Origin: Bacteroidales bacterium
Lineage (GTDB): Bacteria; Bacteroidota; Bacteroidia; Bacteroidales; UBA932
DNA length: 30,382 bases
Assembly (NCBI GenBank): GCA_017615435.1
Contig: JAGAAF010000034.1
Coordinates: 1-30,382 of the forward strand
Reading direction: 5' to 3'
Shown piece by piece: positions 8,035 through 15,764 of this stretch. Position numbers and translations under genes: made by a program. The notes beneath the pieces were generated by a model that searched no databases, was not told the origin of the DNA, and saw only the letters and a program-made list of their open reading frames with translations. Every line of letters starts with the position of its first letter. The first letter of the stretch is position 1.

Positions 8035-8438
8035 ATCTGAGCTGAGGCCTCCACCATTCCGTCGACCAATTTGTCCAGGGCTTCCTGGATCTTGTTTCCC
8101 AGCATCATCTTCAGGATACCGTTAAGTTCGGCGTCGACCTCCACCCAGAAATCGGTCTTTCCTGCGCCGCCGTCGTCGAAATGGAAGGTTATTGAAAAAT
8201 GGAAGGGCGCGCCGTTGTCTTCCGCCACTATCCTGGTGTACGGGACGCGCTCGATTATCTTCGCGCTGAAACTCATTCCCTGCGCGGTCGCCGTGAGGGT
8301 GTCGAAATCAGCCTCGAGCGAGACCTGCTGGTCCTGAGGAACCATACGCGTGAAGTTGCGCATATCCGTGAAGGCCATAAAGAGCTCCGGTTGGGAACGG
8401 CCGACTATTCCGTGCTTGCTTGTATATTGCGCTGCCAT
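8031..8438 (-). CDS. SRPBCC-fold (START/polyketide cyclase-like) protein
   Basis: A 135-residue soluble protein without signal peptide or membrane segment. The pattern of N-terminal strand, then PELFMAFTDMRNFTRMVPQ helices, a run of alternating strands (residues 38-110) and a long C-terminal amphipathic helix (ILKMMLGNKIQEALDKLVDGM) is that of the SRPBCC helix-grip fold, close to the CoxG-like group. Such proteins hold a hydrophobic ligand in a cavity; the ligand is unknown. It is first in a two-gene unit with the TPR protein and divergent from the Nudix gene. Confidence 0.75.
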   Translation of the reverse strand: MAAQYTSKHGIVGRSQPELFMAFTDMRNFTRMVPQDQQVSLEADFDTLTATAQGMSFSAKIIERVPYTRIVAEDNGAPFHFSITFHFDDGGAGKTDFWVEVDAELNGILKMMLGNKIQEALDKLVDGMVEASAQI

Positions 8439-8469
8439 TGTTTTTCATTATATTTGTTCTGCAAAGATA
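8426..8469. promoter_or_regulatory. Face-to-face overlapping promoters for the SRPBCC and Nudix genes
   Basis: Plus strand: ATTG (8426-8429), 19 bases, then TATATTTG (8449-8456), a full match to TAnnTTTG, driving the Nudix gene at 8475. Minus strand: TATCTTTG (complement of 8462-8469) drives the SRPBCC gene starting at 8438; I see no clear -33 for it. The two -7 boxes point towards each other and are 5 bases apart, so the two transcripts would overlap at their 5' ends. Confidence 0.65.
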
Positions 8470-8474
8470 ATAAA

Positions 8475-9086
8475 ATGCACAAGATCTACTTCGAGAAGCG
8501 CTGTATCATCATCTGCCCGCCGACGGACGATTCGCTGTCGGACCCGAACGCCGTAGTCTTCCATCCCGGGATCAGGATCGATATCGGCACTCTGGTGCAT
8601 ATGTTCGAGCAGACGGATTCGCTCTCCCGCATCTATATTCCCACGGAGGACACGGACGCCGCGTACGCGGACCTGTGCGCACAGTTCAAGAATGTGGATG
8701 CGGCCGGCGGTCTGGTCGTGAACAGGCGCGACGACTTCCTTCTTATCAACCGCAACGGCCTGTGGGACCTGCCGAAAGGCCATCGTGAAGAGGGAGAAGA
8801 CATCGAAGTGACCGCCATACGCGAAGTTCAGGAAGAGACGGGTGTGGACGAGCTGGAGCTCAGGGATCTTATCTGCATCACCGACCACTGCTATATCAGG
8901 GACGGCATCTGGCATCTCAAGCACACGTGGTGGTACGATATGCTCTACACCAAGCCCGTGGAGCTCATCCCCCAGCGCGAAGAAGACATCAGCAAGGCCG
9001 TCTGGGTCGCCAAATCCAGCCTGCCTCCGTTCTTAAAGAATACTTATCCGTCAATCCTGGAAGTCTTCAGGGAGGCGAAAGTGTAA
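8475..9086 (+). CDS. Nudix hydrolase with an extra N-terminal domain
   Basis: A 203-residue enzyme. The Nudix box is complete at residues 102-124: Gly102, Glu108, then REVQEETGV at 116-124, matching GX5EX7REUXEEXGU with the Mg2+-binding glutamates. Nudix enzymes cleave nucleoside diphosphates linked to another group; the substrate is not predictable. Residues 1-78 form an additional N-terminal domain outside the Nudix fold (the Nudix part begins near GGLVVNRRDDFLLIN). The ATG at 8475 is chosen because it follows the promoter; the same frame is open further upstream but is antisense to the SRPBCC gene there. Its stop overlaps the methyltransferase start (TAATG, 9084-9088). Confidence 0.88.
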   Translation: MHKIYFEKRCIIICPPTDDSLSDPNAVVFHPGIRIDIGTLVHMFEQTDSLSRIYIPTEDTDAAYADLCAQFKNVDAAGGLVVNRRDDFLLINRNGLWDLPKGHREEGEDIEVTAIREVQEETGVDELELRDLICITDHCYIRDGIWHLKHTWWYDMLYTKPVELIPQREEDISKAVWVAKSSLPPFLKNTYPSILEVFREAKV

Positions 9087-10216
9087 TGAGTCCCAGCGTC
9101 TCCATACGATTGAACCCGTTCAAGGGTTGCGCGGGTCCGGAAGGAACACCGGTGCCTTGGAGCCCGTACGGGCGTATGCTCGCGGAGCGACCGGTGTTCA
9201 CCCTGGACCCGCTGCTCCACGCAGGTTGCTACTATGTGCAGGATTCCTCCGCTATGTATGTGGGCCACATCTTCAGAAAGGCTCTCGAGCGCCTGAAGGC
9301 TCCGGGCATCAGGGTTCTGGATCTCTGCGCAGCGCCGGGAGGAAAGACCACCGACATCGCGGCTTCCTTGCGCGAGGCTCTGGGCGACGGGTTCCTGCTC
9401 GTCGCGAACGAGGTGATGCGCGACCGAAGCCGCATCCTCAGCGACAATGTGGCGATGTGGGGAGACCCTAACGTGATGGTGACCTCTGTGGATCCGGTCG
9501 CTTTCGCTCAGTTCGCAGGTGCGTTCGACATTATCGTTGCGGATGTGCCGTGCTCCGGCGAGGGGATGTTCCGCAAAGACCCACGTGCCGTGGAGGAGTG
9601 GAGCGAACAGAACGTCCAGCTGTGCGCCGCGCGGCAGAAGCGCATTCTTGCCGATGTGTGGCCGGCGCTGAGGCCCGGCGGCATCCTCGTGTATTCCACC
9701 TGCACCTACGAAGACGCCGAGAACGACGACAATCTCGAATGGGCAGCCTCCGAACTTGGCGGCTCCATCATACCCCCCGAAGATGAATTCCCGCAGTACG
9801 GAGTGCGCCTGACCCGCCACGGCAACCTGCTTCGCGCAGGCGAAGTGCCCGGCGAGGGCCAGTGGGTCGGATCATTGATTAAATCGGGCGAGTCAACGCC
9901 GTCGCGCAAAGCGGATTTCGCAAAGCTTCATCCGTTACGCGCCGGCGTACCTTCCGGCGTGGAGAAAGGCGGGAAGCTGATTCCCGACCCCGACTACGCG
10001 CTCAGCCTGGCGTTCCGTGGCGAATACCCCGTGATAGAGCTGACCCGGCAGCAGGCGCTCGAATACCTGCACCACGACCCGCTCAGGTTCCCCGACGCCC
10101 CCCGCGGATTCTGCTGTGTCGCCTTCGAAGGGCATCCGCTCGGCTTCGTGAACAACCTCGGAACCCGCTGCAACACCCTCCATCCCCTCGCCCGCCGCAT
10201 TTTGATGAATATCTAA
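9086..10216 (+). CDS. RsmF/NOL1-NOP2-like rRNA (cytosine-C5) methyltransferase, short N-terminus
   Basis: A 376-residue SAM-dependent RNA m5C methyltransferase. The SAM loop is VLDLCAAPGGKT (residues 77-88); the two catalytic cysteines are in DVPCSG (Cys156) and YSTCTY (Cys206). The C-terminal region ends in GFVNNLGTRCNTLHPLARRI, typical of the RsmF C-terminal domain. It should methylate a cytosine in rRNA. The start is set by the TAATG overlap with the Nudix stop. From this ATG the family's SIRLN motif begins at residue 6, whereas relatives have roughly 30 residues of helix before it; no family-like residues are seen upstream in this frame, so the N-terminal helix appears to be missing. Confidence 0.88.
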   Translation: MSPSVSIRLNPFKGCAGPEGTPVPWSPYGRMLAERPVFTLDPLLHAGCYYVQDSSAMYVGHIFRKALERLKAPGIRVLDLCAAPGGKTTDIAASLREALGDGFLLVANEVMRDRSRILSDNVAMWGDPNVMVTSVDPVAFAQFAGAFDIIVADVPCSGEGMFRKDPRAVEEWSEQNVQLCAARQKRILADVWPALRPGGILVYSTCTYEDAENDDNLEWAASELGGSIIPPEDEFPQYGVRLTRHGNLLRAGEVPGEGQWVGSLIKSGESTPSRKADFAKLHPLRAGVPSGVEKGGKLIPDPDYALSLAFRGEYPVIELTRQQALEYLHHDPLRFPDAPRGFCCVAFEGHPLGFVNNLGTRCNTLHPLARRILMNI

Positions 10217-10247
10217 TCGGACGCGTGAAACTTTTTGGGGAAAGTGG

Positions 10248-10276
10248 CCGTATATTAAATACTAGTCTTTATACGG
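10248..10276 (+). promoter_or_regulatory. Inverted repeat just before queA
   Basis: CCGTATA (10248-10254) and TATACGG (10270-10276) are perfect 7-bp complements with a 15-base spacer. The right arm ends 2 bases before the queA ATG, in the 62-base gap after the methyltransferase gene. It could be a protein-binding dyad or an RNA hairpin at the start codon; no intrinsic-terminator U-tract follows. It may also be chance. Confidence 0.35.
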
Positions 10277-10278
10277 TA

Positions 10279-11328
10279 ATGAAACTTTCTCAATTCAATT
10301 TTGAACTCCCGCAAGAGAGAATCGCAACTGAGCCCACCCGCTGGAGAGACGAATGCCGCCTTCTCGTTCTTCATAAAGACAGCGGAGAAATCGAGCACAG
10401 GCAGTTCAAGGACATCATCGAATATTTCGGAAAGGGCGACAACTTCGTCCTCAACGACACCAAGGTCATCCCCGCCAAGCTTTACGGAAAGAAGGAGAAG
10501 ACCGAGGCCGACATCGTGGTGTTTCTTCTTAGGGAACTCAGCAAGGAGCAGAGGCTCTGGGATGTTATCGTGGAGCCCGCCCGCAAGATCCGCATAGGCA
10601 ACAAGCTGTATTTCGGCGAGGACGACAGTATGGTGGCAGAGGTTATCGACAACACGACCTCACGCGGCCGTACCCTCCGTTTCCTCTACGACGGACCTTA
10701 CGAGGAGTTCAAGCAGGCCCTCTACGCCCTCGGCCACACACCGGTTCCGGAGTGGGTCAAGGAAGAGACCGACGAATCCGACGTTGAGAACTATCAGACC
10801 ATCTTCGCGAAGAACGAAGGCGCAGTGAGCGCTCCCGCTGCCGGACTCCATTTCAGCCGCGAGCTCTTCAACAGGATGATACTCAAGGATATAGACAAGA
10901 CTTTCATCACTGTCCATATGGGTATGGGATATTTCCGCTCGGTGGATGTGGAGGATCTCTCGAAGCACAAGATGGACGGCGAGAGGATGATTATCACGAG
11001 AGAGGCCGCGGACAAGATCAACGCCACCAAGCGCGCCGGCCACAAGGTCGTCGCCGTGGGCGTGACGGTCATCCGCGCCCTGGAGACCTACGTCACCACC
11101 AACAAGGAGATCAAGGACAACGATATGTGGACCAACAAGTTCATCTTCCCTCCTTACGAGTTCTCCATCCCGGACGCCATCGTGAGCAACTTCCACCTCC
11201 CGCAGAGCACTATGCTTATGACGGTTGCGGCCTTCGGAGGCTTCACCAAGGTGATGAACGCCTACCGTGTCGCCCTCGAAGAAGGCTACCGCTTCGGCCC
11301 CTACGGAGATGCGATGCTGATCGTGTAA
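10279..11328 (+). CDS. queA: S-adenosylmethionine:tRNA ribosyltransferase-isomerase
   Basis: A 349-residue cytosolic enzyme that transfers the ribosyl group of SAM to preQ1 at tRNA position 34, giving epoxyqueuosine. Family signatures are clear: FELPQERIATEPTRWRDECR at the N-terminus, FVLNDTKVIPAKLYG (about residues 56-70), the EGAVSAPAAGLHFS block near residue 182, the GMGYFRSV motif and the C-terminal SNFHLPQSTMLMTVAAFGG with YRFGPYGDAMLI. Length is normal for QueA (about 345-355). The ATG at 10279 is chosen because MKLSQFNFELPQ is the usual N-terminus; an upstream in-frame start at 10225 would add 18 residues without family match. It is followed 31 bases later by dprA. No queuosine pathway partner is next to it. 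Confidence 0.95.
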   Translation: MKLSQFNFELPQERIATEPTRWRDECRLLVLHKDSGEIEHRQFKDIIEYFGKGDNFVLNDTKVIPAKLYGKKEKTEADIVVFLLRELSKEQRLWDVIVEPARKIRIGNKLYFGEDDSMVAEVIDNTTSRGRTLRFLYDGPYEEFKQALYALGHTPVPEWVKEETDESDVENYQTIFAKNEGAVSAPAAGLHFSRELFNRMILKDIDKTFITVHMGMGYFRSVDVEDLSKHKMDGERMIITREAADKINATKRAGHKVVAVGVTVIRALETYVTTNKEIKDNDMWTNKFIFPPYEFSIPDAIVSNFHLPQSTMLMTVAAFGGFTKVMNAYRVALEEGYRFGPYGDAMLIV

Positions 11329-11359
11329 ATCAACAATTAAACCTGTAACAATATGAATT

Positions 11360-12526
11360 ATGAAAACTTCAGACATTATCAAGGTGGGCGCCTGCACGCT
11401 CAACCGGGCCTTCGGGTACAATCCGAAGGTTTCGCGCAGACTGATTGAAGAAACCGGCTCGATCGAAGCCTTATTCAGCCTGAGCGAACGTAAAAGGGAC
11501 GATTTGCTCGGTCCCTTTTCGCGTTTTCAAGGATTACTCTCCGACTCCGAACTCGAAAAGAGCGCTCGGGAGCTCGAAGAGATGAAGGCGCAAGGTATTC
11601 AATTCCTTGCCTATGGCGAAGCAGCCTACCCTGGCGCGCTCGCCGAATGCCCCGACTCCCCCGCCGGCCTTTACGTCCGCAGCGTCTCCCCGCCGGAAGA
11701 ACTTTTCCCGGACGGGCACTACATCTCCATCGTGGGTACGCGCGATATGTCGTACTACGGACAGGACTGGACGCGGCGCATAGTTTTCACGCTCGCGCAG
11801 GCGCAGCACAAGCCCGTGATCGTGAGCGGGCTCGCGTATGGCGTAGACATCACCGCGCATCGGGCGGCGCTGGAGGCCGGACTCCGGACGATTGCCGTCA
11901 TCCCCACCGGGCCGGAAACCGTCTACCCGCAGGGCCATAGGCGCTACGCCGATCAGATCGCGGGCACTCCCGGCTGCGCCCTCGTCACCGACTTCCCTCC
12001 CGGCACCGGAGCCCAGGCTGCGACCTTCCTCAGGCGCAACCGCATAATAGCCGGACTGTCCAGCGCAACTATAGTCGTGGAATCCAAACGCAAAGGCGGA
12101 AGCCTGATTACCGCGCATACCGCGTTCGACTACGGCCGCGACGTGTGGGCGTTGCCCGGCAGGATCGACGATGTCCGCTCGGCGGGCTGCAACGCGCTGC
12201 TGCGCGAGAAGGTTGCAGAGCCCATAGCGGACGTCGAAGCCCTGCCGGACGCCCTCGGACTCGGCACCTACAACCGTCGCCGCAAAGCCGAACTGGAAGA
12301 AGAAGTCCGTGACCGCTACTCCGGAAGCACGGACGCGGACACCCTCGAAAAACTCTGCCGGATAGCCGTCTGCATCAAACTCAACCGCGGAATCTGTGTC
12401 GAAGAAATCTCCGAACAGCTCGGAATCGATTACGTCCAGACCGCCACCCTTGTCGGAACTCTCGAAACCGGCGGATTTATCGTCACCGATTTGCTGCAAC
12501 GGTGTATGATACTAGTTCGAAATTGA
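11360..12526 (+). CDS. dprA: DNA-processing protein DprA/Smf
   Basis: A 388-residue ssDNA-binding protein that loads RecA during natural transformation; in many bacteria it is kept without obvious competence. The Rossmann-fold core is complete: SIVGTRDMSYYG (about residues 123-134), VIVSGLAYGVDITAHRAAL (155-173), the VYPQGHRR turn, and RRNRIIAGLS followed by VVESKRKGGSLITA. The N-terminal region (residues 15-75) is the helical SAM-like part. Residues about 325-388 form the C-terminal winged-helix domain (TLEKLCRIAVCI to GGFIVTDLL). It lies between queA and a TatD nuclease, all on one strand with short gaps, and is likely cotranscribed with queA. Confidence 0.93.
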   Translation: MKTSDIIKVGACTLNRAFGYNPKVSRRLIEETGSIEALFSLSERKRDDLLGPFSRFQGLLSDSELEKSARELEEMKAQGIQFLAYGEAAYPGALAECPDSPAGLYVRSVSPPEELFPDGHYISIVGTRDMSYYGQDWTRRIVFTLAQAQHKPVIVSGLAYGVDITAHRAALEAGLRTIAVIPTGPETVYPQGHRRYADQIAGTPGCALVTDFPPGTGAQAATFLRRNRIIAGLSSATIVVESKRKGGSLITAHTAFDYGRDVWALPGRIDDVRSAGCNALLREKVAEPIADVEALPDALGLGTYNRRRKAELEEEVRDRYSGSTDADTLEKLCRIAVCIKLNRGICVEEISEQLGIDYVQTATLVGTLETGGFIVTDLLQRCMILVRN

Positions 12527-12527
12527 T

Positions 12528-12535
12528 TAAATTTG
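12528..12535 (+). promoter_or_regulatory. -7 promoter element for the TatD gene
   Basis: TAAATTTG is a full match to TAnnTTTG and ends 5 bases before the ATG at 12541, so a transcript from here would be leaderless. No convincing -33 element lies 19-21 bases upstream (that stretch is inside the dprA 3' end). The gene may also be read through from dprA. Confidence 0.45.
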
Positions 12536-12540
12536 TATCA

Positions 12541-13320
12541 ATGGAATTCATCGACACACATTGTCATTTCAACGACGAGGTTTATAACGACGATCGACAG
12601 CAGGTGATCGCCAGGGCGGTCGAGGCGGGAGTCACGAAGATGCTGCAGGCGGATATCGACAGCAGTGAGCGCCAGAGTATGCTCGACTTGTGCGGGCAGC
12701 ATCCGGGCGTTCTGTTCCCGATGCTGGGCCTCTACCCCGGTTCGGTGAAGGAAGACTGGCAGGATGAGGTCGACAAAGTCTATGAACTGGCAAAGAATCC
12801 GGAGCGCTTCGTGGCCATCGGAGAGGTCGGCCTGGATTACCATTTCAGCACGGAGTTCAAAGAGCAGCAGAAAGACGCGCTCAAGGCCCAGCTGGAGCTC
12901 GCGGCCAGGCTTGATCTTCCGGTGAATATCCATCTGCGCGATGCCACTGACGACTTTTTCTCAGTGCTTGACAGTTGCCGCGGACTTGGGCTGAGAGGCA
13001 ACCTCCACGCCTTCAGCGGAAGTGCGGAGACCGCTGCGAGAATACGTAAATACGGCGACTGGAGTGTCGGAATAGGCGGAGTCCTCACCTTCAAGAAGGC
13101 GGGAATCGCCGAGGCCGTGAAGAACATCCCCATCGAGATGATACTTCTCGAAACCGACGCCCCTTACCTTGCGCCCACGCCGTTGAGGGGCACACGCAAC
13201 GAAAGTTCGTACATTCCCATCATCGCCGCCAAACTCGCTGAGCTGAAACAGATTAGCGTGGAACAGGTCGCGCACGCGACCACACATAACGCGTTAAACC
13301 TGTTTAACAAGGCAGTTTAA
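12541..13320 (+). CDS. TatD-family metal-dependent hydrolase (DNase)
   Basis: A 259-residue TIM-barrel metal hydrolase. The ligands of the TatD family are all visible: THCH (His7, His9), GEVGLDYH (Glu, about residue 97), HLRDATDDF and HAFSGS (two His), and LETDAPYLAP (Asp, about residue 204). Family members cut DNA or act as 3'-5' exonuclease/D-aminoacyl hydrolases; the exact substrate of this one is unknown. The start at 12541 (MEFIDTHCHF) is the family start; an ATG-like extension to 12502 would overlap dprA. It may act in DNA turnover together with DprA, but the neighbourhood alone does not show it. Confidence 0.92.
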   Translation: MEFIDTHCHFNDEVYNDDRQQVIARAVEAGVTKMLQADIDSSERQSMLDLCGQHPGVLFPMLGLYPGSVKEDWQDEVDKVYELAKNPERFVAIGEVGLDYHFSTEFKEQQKDALKAQLELAARLDLPVNIHLRDATDDFFSVLDSCRGLGLRGNLHAFSGSAETAARIRKYGDWSVGIGGVLTFKKAGIAEAVKNIPIEMILLETDAPYLAPTPLRGTRNESSYIPIIAAKLAELKQISVEQVAHATTHNALNLFNKAV

Positions 13321-13423
13321 TGGTAATACTTTCAAGTTTTTTTACTATATTGCATCGAATTTGCGAAAAGACATAAACAACAAAATCAATAACAACAATT
13401 AAAAACTACAATCAAAAACAGTT
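13321..13423 (+). promoter_or_regulatory. Leader/promoter region of the exbB operon
   Basis: A 103-base gap. Its first half is AT-rich with an imperfect -7 candidate (TATATTGC, 13346-13353; a weaker one, CGAATTTG, at 13356-13363). The last 50 bases before the ATG are almost free of G and made of A/C/T (AACAACAAAATCAATAACAA type), hence unstructured, as in leaders of highly expressed Bacteroidota genes. No Shine-Dalgarno sequence is present. Confidence 0.5.
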
Positions 13424-14215
13424 ATGAAAAAGATTTCCATGTTTTTGGCAGCAGCGGCCATTCTGGTCTTCTCCGCCAACATCGCATCGGCACAGGAATC
13501 TGAGCAGGCTGCACCTGAAGCTACAGAAGTAGCCGCACCTGCAGACGACGCTGAGGTTGATCCGTTCAACACTCAGAGCGAGATTCCTCTCCACCAGGCC
13601 CTCAAGACCAAGTTCATCGAGGGTGGTGCCGGCTTTATGTCACTCGTTATCATCTGCCTTATCCTCGGTATGGCCCTCTCGATCGAGCGTATCCTTTACC
13701 TCTCGTTCTCAAGGACTAACGCCAAGGCACTTGTCGAGAAGGTCGAAGAAGCCCTCAAGGCAGGCGGAATCGAGGCAGCGAAGGATGTTTGCCGCAATAC
13801 CCGCGGTCCTGTGGCCAAGATCTTCTACGACGGACTTGATCGTTACGACCAGGGTCTTGATGTCGTGGAGAAGAACGTCGTTTCTTCAGGTTCCATTCAG
13901 ATGAGTATGCTTGAGAACGGCCTCTCTTGGATTTCTCTCTTCATCGCCATCGCCCCGTCCCTCGGATTCCTTGGAACCGTTATCGGTATGATCCAGGCCT
14001 TCGACGCTATCCAGGCTGCAGGTGACATCTCCCCTAACGTTGTGGCTGGCGGTATGAAGGTCGCTCTTATCACTACCGTCGCGGGTCTTATCGTAGCTAT
14101 GATCCTCCAGGTCTTCTACAACTACATCCTCGCCAAGATCGACAGCATCACCATCGATATGGAAGAGGCATCGATCGACCTCGTGGACGTTCTCACCGCA
14201 TACAAGGCAAAATAA
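13424..14215 (+). CDS. exbB: MotA/TolQ/ExbB proton-channel protein (ExbB)
   Basis: A 263-residue inner-membrane subunit of the proton-driven ExbB-ExbD motor that energises TonB-dependent uptake. Residues 1-23 look like a signal peptide (ending ASAQ), followed by an acidic Ala/Pro-rich stretch (24-47). Three membrane helices lie at about 70-92, 165-192 (with the conserved APSLGFLGTVIGMIQAF) and 205-232 (GMKVALITTVAGLIVA), matching the MotA_ExbB domain. It is the first gene of a four-gene unit with a 4-TM protein and two ExbD proteins, ended by the terminator at 15765. Codon use (many CTT, GTC, ATC, few rare codons) suggests strong expression. Confidence 0.92.
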   Translation: MKKISMFLAAAAILVFSANIASAQESEQAAPEATEVAAPADDAEVDPFNTQSEIPLHQALKTKFIEGGAGFMSLVIICLILGMALSIERILYLSFSRTNAKALVEKVEEALKAGGIEAAKDVCRNTRGPVAKIFYDGLDRYDQGLDVVEKNVVSSGSIQMSMLENGLSWISLFIAIAPSLGFLGTVIGMIQAFDAIQAAGDISPNVVAGGMKVALITTVAGLIVAMILQVFYNYILAKIDSITIDMEEASIDLVDVLTAYKAK

Positions 14216-14224
14216 TCACACACA

Positions 14225-14671
14225 ATGAAAGACTACAGTAAAATCATCAAATGGATCCTGCTGGGGCTTCTTCTGCTCAGCGTCGCGATCTTCATCGGAG
14301 CCTGGATCTACGGCTTCGAGAAGAACGACGGTGCAGCCGTTGATCTCCTGTTCTACTGGACTTATGCGATGGTTGTCTTCGCGCTGATCAGCATCCTCGT
14401 CATCGGCGGTGCTATCGCGGTCAAGAACAATAAAGCCTTCCTCTGGAAGATACTCATCGTTCTTGGAGGCACGGCTGTCGTTGTCCTTGTGGTGTATCTG
14501 CTGTCGCCGGGTTCCGAGGCCCTCGGTATGCTTGAGCAGCCCTCGAAGTCAACCCTCAAACTCACGGATACAATTCTCAATCTGACTTACCTCGTAGGTG
14601 CCCTCACCATCCTCTCCATCATAGTTGGCGAGATTGTGGCCGGCATCCGCAACAAGAAACAGGCAAAGTAA
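14225..14671 (+). CDS. Four-helix membrane protein between ExbB and ExbD, function unknown
   Basis: A 148-residue integral membrane protein with helices at about 9-30, 43-66, 74-93 and 118-141, a short cytoplasmic Lys-rich tail (RNKKQAK) and no recognised catalytic motif. I do not know a functional name. It lies 9 bases after exbB and 7 bases before the first exbD, so it is translated with them; the position suggests an accessory part of, or a helper for, the ExbB/ExbD motor. It has no conserved membrane Asp that would make it an ExbD itself. Confidence 0.8.
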   Translation: MKDYSKIIKWILLGLLLLSVAIFIGAWIYGFEKNDGAAVDLLFYWTYAMVVFALISILVIGGAIAVKNNKAFLWKILIVLGGTAVVVLVVYLLSPGSEALGMLEQPSKSTLKLTDTILNLTYLVGALTILSIIVGEIVAGIRNKKQAK

Positions 14672-14678
14672 CAACACT

Positions 14679-15263
14679 ATGTCCAAGAAGAAAACTCCGG
14701 GTTTAAATACCAGTTCAACTGCGGATATCGCTTTCCTCCTGCTCTGCTACTTCCTTATGACAACGACTATGGGAAGCCAGACCGGTCTTTCGCGTCGTCT
14801 TCCTCCTATCCCTGACTCAAAGCAGCAGGTAGAGGACCAGAAGATCAACCGTCGAAACATCATCGTGGTGAGGATCAATTCCGCGGATAGGGTACTTGCC
14901 GGTAGTGAGCCGATTGAAATCGCTTACCTGAAGGACAAAATCAAGGAGTTCCTCGATAACCCGAACAACGATCCCAACCTTCCCGAAAAGGAAGTGAAGG
15001 AGATCGAGGGTTTCAAGGCCGTTCCCGTGTCGAAGGGTGTCATCTCCCTTCAGAACGACCGCGGTACCAGTTATTCAAGGTACATCGCAGTTCAGAACGA
15101 GCTTGTGAAGGCAGTCAACGAACTCCGCGACGAATTCTCGATGGCCAATTTCGGAAAGAAGTATGCCCGCCTCTCGGAGGAGGAGCAGGGATGGGTCAAG
15201 AAGGCCGTTCCCCAGAACATTTCCGAAGCAGAGCCTAAGGACGTTAACGCATCAACAAGATAA
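14679..15263 (+). CDS. exbD: Biopolymer transport protein ExbD (first copy)
   Basis: A 194-residue single-helix protein. The N-terminus KKKTPGLNTSSTADIAFLLL carries the ExbD helix with its proton-path aspartate (Asp16), followed by LLCYFLMTTTM and a periplasmic domain of about 160 residues. It forms the rotating or gating dimer inside the ExbB pentamer. This copy is longer than the second (194 against 155 residues), with an extra C-terminal segment rich in charge. The start at 14679 follows the previous stop by 7 bases; the ORF is open further up but overlaps the 4-TM gene. Confidence 0.92.
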   Translation: MSKKKTPGLNTSSTADIAFLLLCYFLMTTTMGSQTGLSRRLPPIPDSKQQVEDQKINRRNIIVVRINSADRVLAGSEPIEIAYLKDKIKEFLDNPNNDPNLPEKEVKEIEGFKAVPVSKGVISLQNDRGTSYSRYIAVQNELVKAVNELRDEFSMANFGKKYARLSEEEQGWVKKAVPQNISEAEPKDVNASTR

Positions 15264-15264
15264 T

Positions 15265-15270
15265 AGGAGG
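15265..15270 (+). promoter_or_regulatory. Consensus Shine-Dalgarno sequence before the second exbD
   Basis: AGGAGG directly after the previous stop codon and 8 bases before the ATG at 15279, the optimal distance. Such sequences are uncommon in Bacteroidota, where most starts have A-rich leaders instead. Confidence 0.65.
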
Positions 15271-15278
15271 ACCAAGTT

Positions 15279-15746
15279 ATGTCAATGTTTGGTGGCAACA
15301 ACAAGAAGGAAGTTCCCGGAATCTCTTCGGGTTCCCTCTCCGATATCGTGTTTATGCTCCTGTTCTTCTTTATGGTGACCACGCAGATGCGTGAGACCGA
15401 GAACAAAGTGCAGGTTAAGCTTCCCGAGGCTTCCGAGGTCACGAAACTGGAGCGCAAAGACCTTTCGTCTTACATCAACATCGGTACCCCTATCCGCTCG
15501 CTTCAGGCGCAGTACGGTACCGACGCACGTATCCAGTTGAACGATTCCTTCAAGACCAAGGAAGACATCCGCGATTTCGTCGCATCGGAGCGTGAGGCTA
15601 TGAACGAGGGCGATCGTCCTCTTATGACCGTCTGCATCCGTGCCGACCAGGATGTCCGAATGGGTATCATTACCGACGTTAAGCAGGAGCTGCGCCGCTG
15701 CTCCGCGCTTAAGATTATGTATTCCGCAAGGAAACCGTCTGAGTAA
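15279..15746 (+). CDS. exbD: Biopolymer transport protein ExbD (second copy)
   Basis: A 155-residue ExbD paralogue with one membrane helix (SSGSLSDIVFMLLFFFMVTT), the conserved aspartate at residue 22, and a periplasmic domain ending in a strand-helix pattern (LMTVCIRADQDVRMGIITDV) typical of the ExbD/TolR fold. Bacteroidota commonly carry paired ExbD genes; the two may form a heterodimer in one ExbB ring. Last gene of the operon, 19 bases before a strong terminator. Confidence 0.92.
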   Translation: MSMFGGNNKKEVPGISSGSLSDIVFMLLFFFMVTTQMRETENKVQVKLPEASEVTKLERKDLSSYINIGTPIRSLQAQYGTDARIQLNDSFKTKEDIRDFVASEREAMNEGDRPLMTVCIRADQDVRMGIITDVKQELRRCSALKIMYSARKPSE

Positions 15747-15764
15747 ACTCAGGCTCTCTCATAT

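Noticed and set aside
8199..8474. Upstream extension of the Nudix frame
   Set aside because: It runs antisense through the SRPBCC gene and across both promoters; the residues there do not look like protein.
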